Shown in pieces: positions 8,387 to 16,866 of a stretch of 62,257 nt of DNA. The stretch lies in NCBI GenBank assembly GCA_045130275.1, contig JBGUPL010000065.1, forward strand, positions 1 to 62,257, in the 5' to 3' direction. This DNA is from F23-D06 sp045130275 (GTDB lineage Bacteria; Bacteroidota; Bacteroidia; Bacteroidales; WCHB1-69). The stretch's first letter is position 1. The number at the start of each line of letters is the position of its first letter. The notes below the pieces were generated by a model that was not told where the DNA came from, made no database searches, and worked only from the letters and a program-made list of their open reading frames with translations. The translations under genes and the position numbers were made by a program.

Positions 8387-9728
8387 TTGCCCAGAAGAGA
8401 AGGCCGCCGCAGATGATGAGGCCGGTGACGGCCAAATCGATGAGGCAGAAACCCATGATGTCTTTGGCGTTAAGTTTTGCGATGGCAAGGGCCGGCAACG
8501 CCCAGAAAGGCTGGATGAGGTTGGTCCAGGCGTCGCCCCAGGCGATGGCAATGCCCGTGAGGCCGGGATCCACCCCTAGGTCTGCACCCGCCGTGAAAAA
8601 CACCGGCGCCTGGATGGCCCAGTGACCGCCGCCGGAGGGCACGAACAGGTTGAGGACCGCTGCGCAAAGGAAGGTCAGCAACGGGAAGGTCGTGGGCGTG
8701 GAGATGCCGATGCAGGCGTCGCTGATGACCGTGCCGTAGCAGATGCCCGACGCGCCCACACCCGTGATGATGCCCATGATGCCCGCGTAGAACGGGAACT
8801 GCAGGATGATGCCCGCCGCGCTGCCCGCCGACTTCGTGAAGGCACGGACATACCGCAACGGTGTACCGTGGAACAAAATCCCCGTAAACAGGAACAGCAT
8901 GATGACGGCGTTGAGATCCAACGAACCACCTCTTACAAACAATTTGATAATCAGAAAGCTGAAACCCAAAAGCGCGACAATTCCTGAAACGATATAACTC
9001 TGCTCTAACTTGGCCGCCGGCGACTTGTCCTCCTTCGCGGGCGCCTCCTCGGGTTCGTACAACAGCTGCGGGTCCACCGTGACCACGTGCTCGCCCTTGG
9101 GGTGCATGAAGGTGTTGACCACCGTGATGGCGATGATGACCAACAGCACGATAATGAGGTTCTGTGGGGCAAATAGGGTAGAGGAGACACTCACAGGCTC
9201 GGTGAGGGCGCCGTTGGTGGCTTTCGTGAGCGCTTCGCCAGCGGTGGCCATGGTCAGCGGGATGGAACCTGAAAGTCCGGCGTGCCACACCACGAATCCG
9301 CTATAGGCAGAGGCAATCAACAGCCTGTAGTCCACACCTTTGCAGTCGCGGGCAATCTCCTTGGCGAGGATGACTCCCACGATGAGTCCGAAGCCCCAGT
9401 TGATCCAGCAAGCAATAGCGGAGACGAGCGTCACCGTGGCGATGGCGGACGCAGGCGTCTTCGGCAGCGCGGCAATCTTGCGGATGCCCTTCTTGATGGC
9501 GGGCGCGCCGGCAAAGGTCGCGCCGCAGACCAAAATCAGCGACATCTGCATGGAGAAAGCCAACAGCCCCCACACGCCGTTGCCCCAATGTTCGATGACC
9601 TCCACCGGGGTCTGGTGACACACCGGCATGGCAGTGAGCGCGGCGATGATCGTGAGCAAAATGGCCAGAACAAACGGCTCCGGCAGGTATTTCTGGACTA
9701 AGTTGACGCAGAAGTTGATGATTTTCAT
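8382..9728 (-). CDS. atoE: Short-chain fatty acid transporter, AtoE family
   Basis: 448 residues, strongly hydrophobic, about 11-12 helices. The start MKIINFCVNLVQKYLPEPFVLAILLT and later SGSIPLTMAT, VLNLFVPSGGGHWAIQAPVF and GDAWTNLIQPFWALPALAIA are signatures of the AtoE/TIGR00366 family. Members carry short-chain fatty acids such as butyrate and acetoacetate across the inner membrane. In lysine-fermenting bacteria such a gene often accompanies the pathway; here the aminomutase genes are 20 kb away. The final bases including the stop lie in a heptamer array. A porin gene follows 93 bp downstream. Confidence 0.9.
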   Translation of the reverse strand: MKIINFCVNLVQKYLPEPFVLAILLTIIAALTAMPVCHQTPVEVIEHWGNGVWGLLAFSMQMSLILVCGATFAGAPAIKKGIRKIAALPKTPASAIATVTLVSAIACWINWGFGLIVGVILAKEIARDCKGVDYRLLIASAYSGFVVWHAGLSGSIPLTMATAGEALTKATNGALTEPVSVSSTLFAPQNLIIVLLVIIAITVVNTFMHPKGEHVVTVDPQLLYEPEEAPAKEDKSPAAKLEQSYIVSGIVALLGFSFLIIKLFVRGGSLDLNAVIMLFLFTGILFHGTPLRYVRAFTKSAGSAAGIILQFPFYAGIMGIITGVGASGICYGTVISDACIGISTPTTFPLLTFLCAAVLNLFVPSGGGHWAIQAPVFFTAGADLGVDPGLTGIAIAWGDAWTNLIQPFWALPALAIAKLNAKDIMGFCLIDLAVTGLIICGGLLFWAM

Positions 9729-9732
9729 TGGT

Positions 9733-9805
9733 ACGGTTAAAGGTTAAAGGTTAAAGGGTTAATGGGTTAGAAGGTTAGGAGGTTAATGGGTTAATGGGTT
9801 AATGG
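9733..9805. repeat. GGTTAAAG/GGTTAATGG array upstream of atoE
   Basis: GGTTAAA and GGTTAATG(G) words fill the gap between the acyltransferase stop and the atoE start, reaching the acyltransferase stop at 9799. The opposite orientation of this word family is found on the other side of the acyltransferase gene. Confidence 0.85.
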
Positions 9806-10890
9806 GGTAGAGGGGTGCCGGAGAGGTAGCTGCAGACAGTTGGAGTTAGTCGGCGTAGAAGTCTATAAATCAAGATGGTAATCGTAATTGTGATGATGGC
9901 ATTCAGAAAATGGGTGGCGAGGAAGGCGAGACTTCCGGCGTCGTGCGACACAAGCCAGTTGGCCGACAATTTGGTCAGCGGGCGGGCAAACATGCTGTGC
10001 AGGGCGAAGACGAAGAACACCGGCTCCGCCAAAGCGCGCCAGTCGCGGTCCGGGTGCCGGAGCGTCACACGGTGGCAGATCCGCGCCACGACAGTCATTC
10101 CAGAGAGGTTGCGGATGAGCGTCAGCGGTGCGGTGGTCCACTCTATCCACGGGTGCGACAGCATAAGGGCAACGGAAGCGGCAATATAGACCGGCAGCGG
10201 CCGCCACAGCGGCTTGCGAAGCAGTTCGGAGAGCGACGGCGTCCAGACATTCAGCCAGATGCCGACCATAAAGTACGCCATGCTCGATTCGCACCACACC
10301 TGATGGGGCAGCGACGCGATCAGCAGCGGCACAACGATAGTGGCTTTGTGCTGCCGGATGATGGCGAAATAGAGCGGCGTGAAGGCGGCGATCACCATCA
10401 AATCGCGGAGAAACCACAGCGGGCCGTCAATGGGCGGCGATGTCAAATCATCCCCGTGGATGCTCCAGTACGCCCGCAGCACGTCCGTGAACGTCATTTC
10501 GTTCAACGAAGGAACAACGCCCAAGGCGGACGGATACAAAAGCCCGACCACCCCGTAAAACAGGAGGAAGATCGTGTTCCAAAGCAGGTAGGGGATCAGC
10601 CAGGTCTTCAGTCTGCCGCGACATTTGTTGGCAAAGACTTTCCAGCCGAAACCGTTGCCGGAAGCCACGAACAAATAACCGGAAATCAAGTAGAAAAGGG
10701 GGTTCGCGAGCCACACCACATTGCCGAACCACCGATAGAATTCGGTGTATGCGGGATTCGCAGCATCCGAGTCCGCCACCAGATTGGTGTGAATCAAGAC
10801 CACCAGCGCAATCAGCACCCACCGGAGCAAGCCGATGGTCCGGCTGGACTCCGCATCAGGATATCGGGTCTGCAAAATAGTCTCTCTCAT
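9799..10890 (-). CDS. Acyltransferase family 3 membrane protein
   Basis: 363 residues from the ATG at 10890. About ten membrane helices. The N-terminal GLLRWVLIALVVLIHTNL has the Arg and His of acyltransferase-3 proteins (R-x10-H), followed by WLANPLFYLISGYLF and WLIPYLLWNTIFLL, all typical of the family. Such enzymes O-acylate surface glycans, peptidoglycan or lipids at the membrane; the acceptor is unknown here. A -7 box ends only 8 bp ahead of the ATG, implying an almost leaderless transcript. The gene is bracketed by oppositely oriented TTAACC-type arrays. Confidence 0.85.
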   Translation of the reverse strand: MRETILQTRYPDAESSRTIGLLRWVLIALVVLIHTNLVADSDAANPAYTEFYRWFGNVVWLANPLFYLISGYLFVASGNGFGWKVFANKCRGRLKTWLIPYLLWNTIFLLFYGVVGLLYPSALGVVPSLNEMTFTDVLRAYWSIHGDDLTSPPIDGPLWFLRDLMVIAAFTPLYFAIIRQHKATIVVPLLIASLPHQVWCESSMAYFMVGIWLNVWTPSLSELLRKPLWRPLPVYIAASVALMLSHPWIEWTTAPLTLIRNLSGMTVVARICHRVTLRHPDRDWRALAEPVFFVFALHSMFARPLTKLSANWLVSHDAGSLAFLATHFLNAIITITITILIYRLLRRLTPTVCSYLSGTPLPH

Positions 10891-10898
10891 TTTGGCGG

Positions 10899-10906
10899 CA
10901 AAAATA
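10899..10906 (-). promoter_or_regulatory. -7 box (TATTTTTG) for the acyltransferase
   Basis: CAAAAATA on the plus strand. Its distance to the ATG leaves room for a leader of only a few nucleotides. Confidence 0.55.
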
Positions 10907-10921
10907 TACAATTTCCTCAAA

Positions 10922-10993
10922 CCCCCAACCAACAACCATTAACCTTCTAACCTTCTAACCTTCTAACCCTCTAACCACCTAACCTCCTAACCT
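10922..10993. repeat. TAACCTTC octamer array
   Basis: TAACCTTC x3, TAACCCTC, TAACCACC, TAACCTCC, TAACC. This is an octamer variant of the GGTTA family in opposite orientation to the array at 9733-9805. Confidence 0.85.
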
Positions 10994-11007
10994 AAAATAA
11001 AAAATTA

Positions 11008-11015
11008 TATATTTG
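11008..11015 (+). promoter_or_regulatory. -7 box (TATATTTG) for the S46 peptidase
   Basis: Matches TAnnTTTG; about 40 nt upstream of the ATG at 11055 and immediately downstream of the octamer array. Confidence 0.6.
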
Positions 11016-11054
11016 CACCCTCTAAATTAATGTGTCAATAAAAGCATCAAAAAT

Positions 11055-13208
11055 ATGAGAAAACCTTTATTCCTTACCTTGTTATTGTCCTTCATTCTCA
11101 GCTTCGCACGTGCCGACGGCGGTATGTGGATTCCCCTCTTTTTGAGCCAGAACGAGGCAGAGATGCAGCAATTGGGCTTCCACCTCACGGCGGACGACAT
11201 CTACAGCATCAACCACAACAGCATGAAGGACGCCATCGTGCTCTTCGGCAGCGGCTGCACCGCCGAGCTTATCTCCTCCAAAGGACTGCTGCTCACCAAC
11301 CACCACTGCGGCTACTCCTTCGTGCAGTCCCACAGTACCATGGAGCACAACTACCTCCGCGACGGCTTCTGGGCTAAAAACATGCAGGAAGAAATCCCCA
11401 TGGAAGGCCTCACTGTCACTTTTCTCGTCTATATGGAAGATGTCACGGACCAAGTTTTGGCTGGCGTGACTGCGCAGACCAAAGAGGCCGACCGTCAAGC
11501 CATCGTGAAGGAGAACATCGCCAAAGTGACCAAGAAAGCCACCGACGGCACGGGCTACAAGGCCATCATCAAGCCGTTCTACTATGGCAACCAATACTTT
11601 ATGTTCGTCACGGAAACCTACAATGACATCCGTCTCGTGGGTGTTCCGCCGGAGAGCATCGGCAAGTTCGGCGGCGACAGCGACAACTGGATGTGGCCGC
11701 GCCACACCGGCGACTTCTCGCTTTACCGTATCTACACCGACAAGGACGGCAAACCCGCCGAATACAGCAAGGACAACATCCCGATGAAACCGAAGCAGTA
11801 CTTCCCGGTCTCCATCAAGGGCGTGCAGGAGAACGACTTCACCCTCGTGTTCGGCTATCCCGGCACTACGAAGCAGTTCCTTATCTCCGACGGCGTGAAC
11901 GCGGTGGCGAACATCCAGAATCCCATCGCAATACAGGCGCGCACCATCCGCCTCGACGCCATGAAGAAGCAGATGGACCTCGACCCGCGCATCCGCCTCA
12001 TGTACTCTGCCAAGGCCAACGGCATCTCCAATGGATGGAAGAAGTGGCAGGGTGAGAGCAAGGGCATCCGCGAGTGCGATGTCATCGGCAAAAAACAGGC
12101 TCAAGAGAAAGAGTTCCAACAGTGGGTGAACGCCGACCCGCAACGCAAATCGCAGTACGGCACGCTGTTGCAAGACATGAAGAAAGTCTATGAGAGCTAC
12201 AACAATAACATGCAAGTGGTCACCTATATTAATGAATACCTCTTTGGCGTGGAACTGATGGATGAGGTCGTCTATTCTTACTGGAGCAAACTTTACGGCG
12301 AAAAGGACATCACGGATGCCACCCGCACCAAGATGATTGACGCGGACAAAAGCTTCCGGGCTGAATACTTCGATGTAATTGACAAAGAGTGCTTTGTGGA
12401 GCTGATGACCTACTATTTCACCCACGAAAAGAAGGAGAACATTCCCGCCTCGCTGCTAAAATATGTGCAAGATGAGAAAACGGTACGCACGATGATGACG
12501 GCATTGTGGGACAACAGCGCGAAGAAGGCGCCTTATTTCCAAGATGCTGCAAAATATCAAGACTTCATCTCCAAAGCCACGCCGAAACAGATCGAGAAAA
12601 CTGCCAGCAATGAAATGATGGCTTTATACTTGGCCTTTTTCGACAAGTATAAAGCAGCGGTGGTTGCTTACCGTGTGGAGACAGCTGAACTTGACCAATA
12701 CTATCGCACCTACGTGAAGGCGTTGATGGAGAAAGACAAGGACAAAACGTTCTATCCGGATGCCAACCTCACGATGCGCGTGACCTACGGTCAGGTGAAA
12801 GGTTTCCAACCTGCCGACGGCACTGACTATATATATTATACCACCTTGGATGGCATCATGGAGAAGGAGAATCCCGATGTGTATGACTATCAGGTGCATC
12901 CGAAGCTGAAGGAGCTGTGGGAGAAGAAGGACTACGGCCGTTATGCCAACAAGGACGGCAAGCTGCCGGTGGCCTTCATCGCCAGCAACCACACCACGGG
13001 CGGCAATTCCGGCAGCCCGGTCATCAACGGCTACGGCCAGCTCATCGGCACCAACTTCGACCGCGTGTGGGAAGGTACCATGAGCGACATCTGGTACGAC
13101 GTGGATCGTTGCCGCAACATCAGCCTCGACGCCCGCTACTTCCTCTTCATCGTCGATAAATTCGCCGGCGCGAAGAATATAGTGGATGAAATTGACGTAA
13201 TAGAATAG
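11055..13208 (+). CDS. S46 dipeptidyl peptidase, DPP11-like (Asp/Glu-specific)
   Basis: 717 residues, the usual S46 length, with signal peptide MRKPLFLTLLLSFILSFARA. The chymotrypsin-like triad is visible: His in LLTNHHCGYS (about H84), Asp in RHTGDFS (about D220) and Ser in GGNSGSPV (S652). The residue 18 positions after the Ser is Arg (R670, in NFDRVW). In Porphyromonas gingivalis DPP11 this position (R673) fixes specificity for acidic P1 residues, whereas DPP7 has Gly. The enzyme should therefore remove dipeptides ending in Asp/Glu from peptides in the periplasm. This fits a peptide-fermenting organism. Confidence 0.93.
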   Translation: MRKPLFLTLLLSFILSFARADGGMWIPLFLSQNEAEMQQLGFHLTADDIYSINHNSMKDAIVLFGSGCTAELISSKGLLLTNHHCGYSFVQSHSTMEHNYLRDGFWAKNMQEEIPMEGLTVTFLVYMEDVTDQVLAGVTAQTKEADRQAIVKENIAKVTKKATDGTGYKAIIKPFYYGNQYFMFVTETYNDIRLVGVPPESIGKFGGDSDNWMWPRHTGDFSLYRIYTDKDGKPAEYSKDNIPMKPKQYFPVSIKGVQENDFTLVFGYPGTTKQFLISDGVNAVANIQNPIAIQARTIRLDAMKKQMDLDPRIRLMYSAKANGISNGWKKWQGESKGIRECDVIGKKQAQEKEFQQWVNADPQRKSQYGTLLQDMKKVYESYNNNMQVVTYINEYLFGVELMDEVVYSYWSKLYGEKDITDATRTKMIDADKSFRAEYFDVIDKECFVELMTYYFTHEKKENIPASLLKYVQDEKTVRTMMTALWDNSAKKAPYFQDAAKYQDFISKATPKQIEKTASNEMMALYLAFFDKYKAAVVAYRVETAELDQYYRTYVKALMEKDKDKTFYPDANLTMRVTYGQVKGFQPADGTDYIYYTTLDGIMEKENPDVYDYQVHPKLKELWEKKDYGRYANKDGKLPVAFIASNHTTGGNSGSPVINGYGQLIGTNFDRVWEGTMSDIWYDVDRCRNISLDARYFLFIVDKFAGAKNIVDEIDVIE

Positions 13209-13272
13209 ATATTAGCCATTAGCTATTAGCTTTTGGCCAACAGCCAACAGCCAATAGCCAAAAGCCAAAAAT
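13206..13272. repeat. TTAGCTA / CAGCCAA heptamer array starting at a stop codon
   Basis: Begins with the TAG stop of the peptidase gene and runs to the next ATG: TTAGCCA, TTAGCTA, TTAGCTT, then GCCAACA x2, GCCAATA, GCCAAAA. The two halves are roughly inverted and could pair in RNA. Confidence 0.85.
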
Positions 13273-14637
13273 ATGATTTCCTTCGAAGACATAGACAAGC
13301 ATTCGTGGCTATACGACCTGTACATGAAGTATCTGTGTGCGGCGCACAACCATGTGTATTACCGCAACTTCTACATCGTGAACCGCGAGAATATCCCGCC
13401 GAAGGGGACGCCGACGTTCGTGATTGCCAACCACCAGAACGGCATGATGGACGCGATGGCGATTCTGCACACGATGTACAAGGACGGTCGCCAGCCGGTG
13501 TTCATCGCACGCGGCGACATTTTCAAGAAAGACTTTGTGGCGCGGATTCTGCGGTTCCTGAAGATCCTGCCCGTCTATCGCAACCGTGACGGTGGCCGCG
13601 ACGACATCAAGAAGGACTTGGCCATCTTCAACCGGGCGGCGAGAGTGTTGAAGAAAGGCGGAACATTAGTCATCTTTCCCGAGGCAGGGCATCAGCACGG
13701 CCATTATATGAGCACCTTCAAGAAAGGGTTCAGCCGCATTGCCTTCGCCGCCGAGGAGATGAACGACTTCAAACTCGGGGTGCAGATCCTTCCACTTAAC
13801 ATCCACTATTCCAACTACTTCAACTTCCAAAGCGACTTGATGGTCACCTGCGGGAAACCGTTTACCTACGACGAGTTCTTCGAAATGTACAAGGAATCTC
13901 CGAACCAGGCGTACCTGGCTCTCAACGAGAAGGCCCGCGCCCGGGTCAAGGAGATGACCCCGGATATTGACATTCCCGAGTATTACAACGAGATAGAGGC
14001 GCTCACGCACATCATGAGCGAGCCGTTGCTGCGCCACAAAGGGCTGAAACCGCGTTTCCTGCCTAACCAGAAGGATGCTGCCATGACCATCATTGCCGCC
14101 ATCCGGCAGCTGAAAGACAATTCGCCCGACGCCTTCACCGCATTGATGGACGACACCCGCCAATACACGGGGTTGCTGCAGAAAACCGGGCTGCACCATT
14201 GGGTCATCAACAGGAAGATTTCCTGGCCTAAACTCATCCTCCGCATCTTCATTATGGTGCTCACGTTGCCGCTATTCCTGTTCGGCTACCTCAACAATTT
14301 CGTGCCGGACTTTATCACGCAGCGGCTCACCCACAAAATCAAGGATCCCATGATGCACTCCACATTCCAGTATGCCATAGGTGCCCTCGCTACCTTCCCG
14401 ATATGGTACATCATCCTCTTGGTGGTGGTCAGCCTGATTACCCACCACTTCTGGATTGGCTTGGTTTACATTGTGTTAGCAGGCATTATCGGCATTCTCA
14501 ATGCCAATTATAAACGTTCGTTACGCAAATTGGGAACCACGTTCAAGGCGCTGCGCATGCGGGGCAGCGAAGTCTATAAGCGCCTCTGCGAGCTGAACAC
14601 AAGGATTGTAGGGACGATGGAAGGGTTGTTGTACTAA
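13273..14637 (+). CDS. PlsC-like lysophospholipid/glycerolphosphate acyltransferase
   Basis: 454 residues. An N-terminal acyltransferase domain (about 30-260) has the block FVIANHQNGMMDAMAI, a His-Asp motif with five residues between (H54, D60) instead of the classic four; I recall this variant from Bacteroidota family members. FPEAGHQHG is the FPEG-type block. The C-terminal part carries about three hydrophobic segments (near 320-430). It likely acylates lysophosphatidate or another lysolipid in phospholipid synthesis. It starts directly after an array joining it to the peptidase gene, and a hairpin terminator follows the stop. Confidence 0.85.
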   Translation: MISFEDIDKHSWLYDLYMKYLCAAHNHVYYRNFYIVNRENIPPKGTPTFVIANHQNGMMDAMAILHTMYKDGRQPVFIARGDIFKKDFVARILRFLKILPVYRNRDGGRDDIKKDLAIFNRAARVLKKGGTLVIFPEAGHQHGHYMSTFKKGFSRIAFAAEEMNDFKLGVQILPLNIHYSNYFNFQSDLMVTCGKPFTYDEFFEMYKESPNQAYLALNEKARARVKEMTPDIDIPEYYNEIEALTHIMSEPLLRHKGLKPRFLPNQKDAAMTIIAAIRQLKDNSPDAFTALMDDTRQYTGLLQKTGLHHWVINRKISWPKLILRIFIMVLTLPLFLFGYLNNFVPDFITQRLTHKIKDPMMHSTFQYAIGALATFPIWYIILLVVVSLITHHFWIGLVYIVLAGIIGILNANYKRSLRKLGTTFKALRMRGSEVYKRLCELNTRIVGTMEGLLY

Positions 14638-14657
14638 GAAATACAATAATGTGACAC

Positions 14658-14692
14658 AAAAAAGCGGAAACTCCAAAGAATTTCCGCTTTTT
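14658..14692. terminator. Bidirectional hairpin terminator
   Basis: Stem AAAGCGGAAA / TTTCCGCTTT with A and T runs on the outside, between the convergent acyltransferase and threonine dehydrogenase genes. Confidence 0.85.
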
Positions 14693-14708
14693 CGTTATTA
14701 AAGGTATT

Positions 14709-14737
14709 GGCCAAAAGCTAACAGCCAACAGCCATTA
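14709..14737. repeat. CAGCCAA/AAGCTAA heptamer array ending at a stop codon
   Basis: GCCAAAA, GCTAACA, GCCAACA, GCCATTA; the last unit contains the stop codon (TAA on minus) of the threonine dehydrogenase gene. Confidence 0.8.
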
Positions 14738-15688
14738 CTTCTGGTACTTCGCCTTGAGCACCTTGATCATATCGACGGTCATGGAGGCGAGGTCGTACTG
14801 CGGTTTGAAACCCCATTCCTCGCGGGCGCAGTGGTCGTCCATCTGGTTCGGCCAGGAATCGGCGATGGTCTGACGCAGCTCGTCGTATTGGTACTCCATC
14901 TGGAAGTCGGGAATGTGTTTCTTGATTTCGGCGAAAATCATCTCCGGTTCGAAGCTCATAGCCGTGATGTTGAAGGAGTTGCGGTGGATGAGTTTGCTCG
15001 GATCGGCTTCCATGAGGTCCATGGCGGCTTTCAAGGCGTCGGGCATGTACATCATGTCCATGAAGGTGCCTTTCGCGATGGGGCAGACGAACTTTTCACC
15101 CTTCACAGCAGCGTAGTAGATTTCGACGGCGTAGTCGGTGGTGCCGCCGCCGGGGAGCGTCACGTTGGAGATGAGGCCCGGGAAGCGTACTGAACGGGTA
15201 TCGACACCGAAGCGTTTGAAGTAGTAGTCGCTGAGCAGCTCGCCGGTGACCTTGGTGACGCCGTAGATGGTCTTCGGACGCTGGATGGTGTCCTGCGGGG
15301 TCATGTCGTGCGGAGTGTCGGGACCGAACGCGCCGATGGAGCTGGGGGTGAAAAGAGAGCACCCCATCTCGCGGGAAACTTCCAGACAGTTGATGAGCGC
15401 GCCCACGCCTACGTTCCAGCCCAACATCGGGTTGGCCTCTGCCTTTGCGGAGAGGATGGCGGCGAGGTTGTAAATCGCGTCGATATTGTACTTTTTCACC
15501 GCATCGGCGATGTCTTGCGCGTTGGTGGCGTCAATTTTGCACGACGGGCCGGCATCCGCCAAATCACCCTTCAAAGGGTAAATCATATCAGCGGCAACCA
15601 CGTTGTCGGTACCATAAACTGCACGCAATGCGGGGGTTAACTCTGAACCGATCTGTCCGCAAGCTCCAATGACCAAAATTTTCTTCAT
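14735..15688 (-). CDS. L-threonine 3-dehydrogenase, SDR (epimerase-like) type
   Basis: 317 residues from the ATG at 15688, supported by the promoter at 15728. The Rossmann motif is VIGACGQIGSEL (G8-x2-G11-x2-G14); the SDR active site is TPSSIGAFG with Y142 and K146 in IYGVTKVTGE. Overall sequence matches the short-chain TDH family (as in trypanosomes and mammals), not the zinc-dependent enzyme of E. coli. It oxidises L-threonine to 2-amino-3-ketobutyrate with NAD+; a ligase (kbl) then gives glycine and acetyl-CoA, but kbl is not in this window. The stop lies in a repeat array. Confidence 0.9.
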   Translation of the reverse strand: MKKILVIGACGQIGSELTPALRAVYGTDNVVAADMIYPLKGDLADAGPSCKIDATNAQDIADAVKKYNIDAIYNLAAILSAKAEANPMLGWNVGVGALINCLEVSREMGCSLFTPSSIGAFGPDTPHDMTPQDTIQRPKTIYGVTKVTGELLSDYYFKRFGVDTRSVRFPGLISNVTLPGGGTTDYAVEIYYAAVKGEKFVCPIAKGTFMDMMYMPDALKAAMDLMEADPSKLIHRNSFNITAMSFEPEMIFAEIKKHIPDFQMEYQYDELRQTIADSWPNQMDDHCAREEWGFKPQYDLASMTVDMIKVLKAKYQK

Positions 15689-15727
15689 TGTTATCTTATT
15701 TTTTGTGAATACAATTTTTTGCGGGTG

Positions 15728-15735
15728 CAAAGGTA
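15728..15735 (-). promoter_or_regulatory. -7 box (TACCTTTG) for threonine dehydrogenase
   Basis: CAAAGGTA on plus, 40 nt ahead of the ATG at 15688. Between here and the tRNA promoter (15736-15986) I see only AT-rich sequence with no supported gene. Confidence 0.6.
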
Positions 15736-15986
15736 CATTTTATTCCAAAACGACAATCGTGCGATTCATTTTTTTTCGATTGCAGAAATGCAAAAATAGA
15801 GTCTCACTATATCCCTGCCGTCTTGAAAAATGGCATTGGAAACGGGAAATTCTCCGAAAAGTTTCAGCAATTTCAGTTGAATAACGCGCGGTTGTCATTT
15901 CGTTGTTTTAGTATCTATCTTAAAATCAAATAGATATATTATATTCAAAAAAAATCTGTTCTTGGCCGACACAACAAAAAAAATAC

Positions 15987-15994
15987 TATCTTTG
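15987..15994 (+). promoter_or_regulatory. -7 box (TATCTTTG) for tRNA-Pro
   Basis: Exact TAnnTTTG match 14 bp upstream of the mature tRNA 5' end. Confidence 0.65.
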
Positions 15995-16008
15995 CCGCCG
16001 TAATGATT

Positions 16009-16082
16009 CGGGGTGTGGCGCAGTTGGCTAGCGCACTTGCATGGGGTGCAAGGGGTCGGAAGTTCGAGTCTTCTCACCCCGA
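16009..16082 (+). tRNA. tRNA-Pro (GGG anticodon)
   Basis: Acceptor CGGGGTG pairs with CACCCCG; the D arm contains GCGCAGTTGGCTAGCGC; the anticodon stem CTTGC/GCAAG encloses loop ATGGGGT with anticodon GGG; the T arm is GGAAG-TTCGAGT-CTTCT; discriminator A. The CATGGGGTG region resembles E. coli tRNA-Pro(GGG). CCA is not encoded. A promoter and a terminator flank it, so it is a single-gene transcript. Confidence 0.95.
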
Positions 16083-16092
16083 CATTGAAAGG

Positions 16093-16123
16093 AAAAAAGC
16101 ACGGTAGAAACCGTGCTTTTTTT
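16093..16123 (+). terminator. Terminator after tRNA-Pro
   Basis: Stem AAGCACGG / CCGTGCTT followed by seven or more T. Confidence 0.9.
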
Positions 16124-16204
16124 GTTGTTCCCCATCGCTGTCTCAGCTCCTCCGCCGATATCTGCGCCATCATCGTAGAATGTTTATCATGGCTAATGGT
16201 CATA

Positions 16205-16236
16205 TAAAACAAGGACGACCTTTCGATCGTCCTTGT
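16205..16236 (-). terminator. Terminator of the kor operon
   Basis: Ten-bp stem ACAAGGACGA / TCGTCCTTGT with an 8-nt loop; on the minus strand it is followed by TTTTATAT. It sits about 60 bp beyond the korC stop, after a heptamer array. Confidence 0.75.
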
Positions 16237-16300
16237 TGGCTTTTGGCTTTTGGCCATTGGCTGTTAGCTAAAAGCTAATAGTCAAGAGCTAAAAGCTAAA
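16236..16300. repeat. TTTTGGC / AGCTAAA heptamer array starting at the korC stop
   Basis: Words TTTTGGC, TTAGCTA, AAAGCTAA fill the space between the terminator hairpin and korC. On the minus strand the array begins with the TAG stop codon itself. Confidence 0.8.
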
Positions 16301-16847
16301 TCGTGTGGTACGGAGTCAACAGACCCTTGCCGATCTCCACAGCCTCCTCGTTCTTGGGAATGAGGTGGTGGTGGCGCTCAGGCAGGGATTTCTCCAGACC
16401 TTTGTGCAACATTTCAGGGGTGACAAGGGGTTTCACCTTCAGGAAACCGCCCAGCACGATCATGTTGAACAGTTTGGAGATACCGAGTTCGCTGGCCTTG
16501 TCGGCGGCGGCGACTTGGTAGATGTTGATGTCCTTGCGGGTCGGATGGTGCGTGATACCGTTCGGGTCGTAGATCAAGAGACCTCCGGGTTTCACGGCGG
16601 ATTCGAACTTGTCCATCGACTGTTGGTTCAGGATGATGGCCGTGTCGAACTGGTTCAGATAGGGGGAGCAGATGCGCTCGTCGCTGAGGATGACGGTGAC
16701 GTTGGAGGTACCACCGCGCATTTCAGGACCGTAAGAAGGCAACCAGCTCACTTCTTTGTCTTGCATGATGCCGGCGTATGCGAGGATCTTACCCATGGAG
16801 AGCACACCTTGTCCGCCGAAGCCTGCTATAATGATTTCTTCAGTCAT
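16296..16847 (-). CDS. korC: 2-oxoacid:ferredoxin oxidoreductase, gamma subunit
   Basis: 183 residues, the size of a separate gamma subunit. It opens with IIIAGFGGQGVLSMGKILA, the family hallmark, then SWLPSYGPEMRGGTSNVTV. It forms the complex with the KorA, KorB and ferredoxin products of the three genes just upstream and helps bind substrate or CoA. The complex oxidatively decarboxylates 2-oxoacids with CoA, reducing ferredoxin. The symbol is tentative, since Bacteroidota members of this set are often called 2-oxoisovalerate (Vor) enzymes and substrate preference is not visible. Confidence 0.9.
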   Translation of the reverse strand: MTEEIIIAGFGGQGVLSMGKILAYAGIMQDKEVSWLPSYGPEMRGGTSNVTVILSDERICSPYLNQFDTAIILNQQSMDKFESAVKPGGLLIYDPNGITHHPTRKDINIYQVAAADKASELGISKLFNMIVLGGFLKVKPLVTPEMLHKGLEKSLPERHHHLIPKNEEAVEIGKGLLTPYHTI

Positions 16848-16866
16848 GTCTTTTGGATTTTAATGA

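Noticed and set aside
11082..12425. Minus-strand open frame of 447 codons opposite the S46 peptidase
   Set aside because: Antisense shadow with low-complexity Val/His/Glu composition; the plus frame has a signal peptide and full catalytic triad.
15895..16257. Minus-strand frame of 120 codons across tRNA-Pro
   Set aside because: It runs through the antisense of a well-folded tRNA and its terminator; the VGVRRLELPTP segment is the familiar false translation of an antisense tRNA.
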